Origin: Desulfobacterales bacterium
Lineage (GTDB): Bacteria > Desulfobacterota > Desulfobacteria > Desulfobacterales > C00003106
NCBI GenBank assembly: GCA_030613165.1
Contig: JAUWMN010000074.1
Coordinates: 1 to 7,254 of the forward strand
DNA: 7,254 nt
Direction of reading: 5' to 3'
The translations under genes and the position numbers were made by a program. Under the pieces are notes generated by a model. The model had not been told where the DNA came from, made no database searches, and saw only the letters and a program-made list of their open reading frames with translations. Below are positions 5,892 through 7,254 of this stretch, in pieces (within the stretch, counting starts at the first letter, position 1; each line of letters opens with the position of its first letter).

Positions 5892-5922
5892 ATTAGGTAA
5901 CAATCTTTTAGCAAAATGTCAA
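5892..5922 (-). promoter_or_regulatory. Candidate promoter of tRNA-Lys
   Basis: On the minus strand a consensus -35 TTGACA (5922-5917) is followed by CCTAAT (5897-5892, four of six matches) after a long 19-base spacer. Transcription would start about 20 bases before the tRNA. At the optimal 17-base spacing the -10 is poor. A TAACGTTA palindrome lies at 5867-5874 between this site and the tRNA. Confidence 0.45.
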
Positions 5923-5986
5923 ACGGTTTTTGTTGGTTAACCCATGGGCAATGATAGATTTTATGCGCGGCACAAGAAGGAATTAG

Positions 5987-6015
5987 TTGTAAGCAAAAGG
6001 GCTTACTGGTATAAT
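5987..6015 (+). promoter_or_regulatory. Extended -10 promoter of the Memo-family gene
   Basis: A perfect TATAAT (6010-6015), preceded by TGG to give an extended -10, lies 17 bases after TTGTAA (5987-5992, four of six -35 matches). Transcription would start near 6022, giving a leader of about 128 bases that contains the heptamer repeat at 6031-6065. Confidence 0.75.
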
Positions 6016-6030
6016 TAAAGAATGTTAGAC

Positions 6031-6065
6031 TACGTGTTGCGAGTTACGTGTTGCGAGTTGCGGGT
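6031..6065 (+). repeat. Heptamer tandem repeat, five units of TRCGNGT
   Basis: Five consecutive 7-base units read TACGTGT, TGCGAGT, TACGTGT, TGCGAGT and TGCGGGT. Units 1-2 and 3-4 form a perfect 14-base duplication. The array sits about 10 bases after the predicted transcription start of the Memo-family gene and 85 bases before its ATG. The period is too short for CRISPR, and no stop-free frame with a ribosome site runs through it. Confidence 0.85.
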
Positions 6066-6149
6066 TAAAAAGGGGAATAAAAGATTTTAGGAAGGTCATC
6101 AGGCTTATCATAATCCTACTCCGTTTACCTTTGAAAAAGGAGGATTGCC

Positions 6150-7001
6150 ATGGATGTGCGAATACCTGACTTTGCGGGGAGTTGGTATCCGGCAAGTGAA
6201 TCAGAGTGCCGCGGGGAGATAGAAGGTTATATAAAAAAAAGTGTTCCGCTTGCTTCTCCTGATATCAAAAAGATGGGGGGGATAGTCCCTCACGCCGGAT
6301 GGTTTTTTTCAGGGCAGATTGCCTGTAATGTAATCAAATGCTTAAAGGATAATCAAATTCCGGATGTTGTTGTATTGTTCGGTATGCATCTGAGCCCCGG
6401 GAGTCGCAACTTTATCATGAGGGAGGGGGCCTGGGAAACACCACTTGGGAATTTAGAGATACATCAGGAACTGGCCGAAAGCCTGAGTGATGAATTTCCG
6501 TTTACTATAGAGACCGCTTCAATGCATTCTCCAGACAATACAATTGAGCTTCAGCTTCCTTTTATTAAGTATTTTTTCCCGGATATAAAGATTGTGCCGA
6601 TTGGTGTTCCTCCTGTAAAGGGGTCTCTTAAGATCGGGGAAAGAATTGTAGAGATATCACGAGAACTCGGAATAAAAATGATCGCTATTGGATCAACCGA
6701 CCTTACCCACTATGGTTACAATTATGGGTTCATTCCCAAGGGCCTGGGAGATGAGGCGCTTGATTGGGTGCGTAATGAAAACGATAAGCGGGTGATAGAG
6801 CGGATGATCGCAATGGATGCCGAAGGGGTGATCACCGAAGGATTGGAACGTCAAAACGCCTGTTGTTCCGGAGCTGCCGCAACGGCAATTGCCGCGGGCC
6901 GAACGCTTGGCGCGGTAAAGGCTGAAAAGATAATCTACGCAACCAGCTATGACAAGAGCCCCGGAAACAGTTTTGTCGGATATGTGGGGGTTGTATTCTA
7001 A
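6150..7001 (+). CDS. Memo-family protein (AmmeMemoRadiSam system protein B)
   Basis: A 283-residue cytoplasmic protein of the Memo/MJ0403 family, whose fold resembles non-heme-iron extradiol dioxygenases. In bacteria and archaea it often accompanies AMMECR1 and a radical SAM protein; the reaction is not settled. Conserved positions are H48 (GGIVPHAGWFFSG), H80 (LFGMHLSPGS), HSPDNTIELQLPF (126-138), D184 and H187 (STDLTHYG) and C238 (NACCSGAA). These align with human MEMO1 H49, H81, H192 and C244. The end, SPGNSFVGYVGVVF, is typical. The start is set by AAGGAGG (6137-6143) six bases before the ATG. It is monocistronic within the window, with its own promoter and no AMMECR1 or radical SAM gene nearby. 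Its TAA overlaps the convergent pyruvate kinase remnant's stop. Family is firm; function is not. Confidence 0.93.
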   Translation: MDVRIPDFAGSWYPASESECRGEIEGYIKKSVPLASPDIKKMGGIVPHAGWFFSGQIACNVIKCLKDNQIPDVVVLFGMHLSPGSRNFIMREGAWETPLGNLEIHQELAESLSDEFPFTIETASMHSPDNTIELQLPFIKYFFPDIKIVPIGVPPVKGSLKIGERIVEISRELGIKMIAIGSTDLTHYGYNYGFIPKGLGDEALDWVRNENDKRVIERMIAMDAEGVITEGLERQNACCSGAAATAIAAGRTLGAVKAEKIIYATSYDKSPGNSFVGYVGVVF

Positions 7002-7081
7002 AGTTTTTTCACTCGGATCATATTTGTGGTGCCGGTAGAAAGAATGGGAAGACCTGCCGTGACAACGATTGTGTCTCCGGG
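6998..7081 (-). pseudogene. Remnant: last 27 residues of a pyruvate kinase
   Basis: The minus strand encodes PGDTIVVTAGLPILSTGTTN followed by MIRVKKL and a TAG stop. This matches the C-terminal strand-turn-strand of pyruvate kinase (consensus GxVKxGDxVVxTAGxPxxxxGTTNxIxV), which closes the allosteric C-domain. Nothing else of the roughly 470-residue enzyme is present. Just upstream in the same frame is GTC TAA, where family members have Val-Lys, so an AAA-to-TAA change is possible. Beyond a few residues the frame turns into phosphorylase sequence. The fragment has no start codon or ribosome site and cannot be an active enzyme. It is either a deletion scar or, if the TAA is a sequence error, a short tail fused to the phosphorylase. 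Recognition of the motif is confident; its history is inferred. Confidence 0.8.
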
Positions 7082-7254
7082 TTAGACAAACGGAATATTC
7101 ATCTGACACGTTGATATCCCCGCTGCCGGCTTGTAACAATGAATGGTGTAATCCTTTACCATTCGGTCAGAGCTGAATCGCCAGCCGAGCGTGCACATGG
7201 CCTGCTTCATGCGACGTATCCAATCCCTGGGAACACCATCGGGATCCTGCTTAT
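7082..7254 (-). CDS. glgP: C-terminus of glycogen/alpha-glucan phosphorylase (partial)
   Basis: The last 56 codons and TAA of a gene that enters from the right edge on the minus strand. GVPRDWIRRMKQAM (residues 6-19 of the fragment), then RFSSDRMVKDYT (25-36) and YKPAAG (40-45), match the C-terminal helices of alpha-glucan phosphorylases, where Trp-x-x-Arg-Met-Lys and Arg-Met-Val-x-Glu/Asp-Tyr are conserved. The enzyme releases glucose-1-phosphate from glycogen or maltodextrin with a pyridoxal-phosphate cofactor; that site lies outside the window. Family members usually end soon after the Tyr-x-Pro-Ala segment. The extra residues here (GISTCQMNIPFV) and the directly following pyruvate kinase tail suggest the native end was replaced by recombination. 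The call rests on a short fragment, but the motifs are distinctive. Confidence 0.8.
   Translation of the reverse strand, partial: KQDPDGVPRDWIRRMKQAMCTLGWRFSSDRMVKDYTIHCYKPAAGISTCQMNIPFV

Noticed and set aside
6031..6065. Heptamer array as a CRISPR array
   Set aside because: Units are 7 bases with no spacers, and no cas gene is present.
6693..7139. A 148-residue minus-strand frame covering the Memo gene's 3' half
   Set aside because: It is antisense to a well-conserved gene, in a different frame from the phosphorylase and pyruvate kinase matches, and has no family resemblance.
7002..7254. Right edge as non-coding DNA
   Set aside because: No long frame starts here, but the minus strand reads clear phosphorylase and pyruvate kinase C-terminal motifs, so it is coding-derived.

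Overview
The window most likely comes from a Gram-negative anaerobe of the Desulfobacterota (former Deltaproteobacteria). This is inferred from the family mix: a fused uroporphyrinogen-III methyltransferase/synthase, a PilZ protein of the Myxococcus-paralogue type, a compact tat operon, a Memo-family protein, and tRNAs with encoded CCA. No marker gene fixes the lineage; Nitrospirota or Planctomycetota remain possible. The window is chromosomal, with no phage, plasmid, CRISPR or recognisable defence genes.

Layout. Positions 1-289 are non-coding and hold two REP-like palindromes in inverted orientation, an 11-C tract and a further inverted repeat. A 507-residue CobA-HemD fusion follows (290-1813, +), making precorrin-2 for siroheme, cobalamin or alternative heme synthesis. 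Next is a small PilZ-domain protein (1897-2235, +) with a TTG start and a near-perfect Shine-Dalgarno. It converges on a four-gene minus-strand operon, listed here in transcription order: a tatA/tatB-like gene (4990-5316), tatC (4242-5000), an M24 Xaa-Pro-type peptidase (2978-4225) and an unrecognised 239-residue protein (2247-2966). The Tat genes overlap by 11 bases and the other gaps are 16 and 11 bases, so co-transcription from the promoter at 5410-5438 is likely.

A back-to-back promoter at 5463-5492 drives tRNA-Leu(CAA) (5510-5597, +). tRNA-Lys(CTT) (5787-5863, -) converges on it. Between the two tRNAs lie a pair of short direct repeats and a strong, roughly symmetrical terminator hairpin. 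To the right, an extended -10 promoter (5987-6015) and a five-unit heptamer repeat precede a Memo-family gene (6150-7001, +).

The right edge is the most unusual part. Immediately convergent with the Memo gene, one minus-strand frame reads the C-terminus of a glycogen/alpha-glucan phosphorylase (7254-7082), then a TAA, then the last 27 residues of a pyruvate kinase (7081-6998). This looks like the scar of a deletion or recombination that joined two carbon-metabolism genes. I did not find a convincing new multi-gene system. The best leads are this chimeric scar, the unknown gene tied to tatC and the peptidase, and the repeat elements in the intergenic regions.
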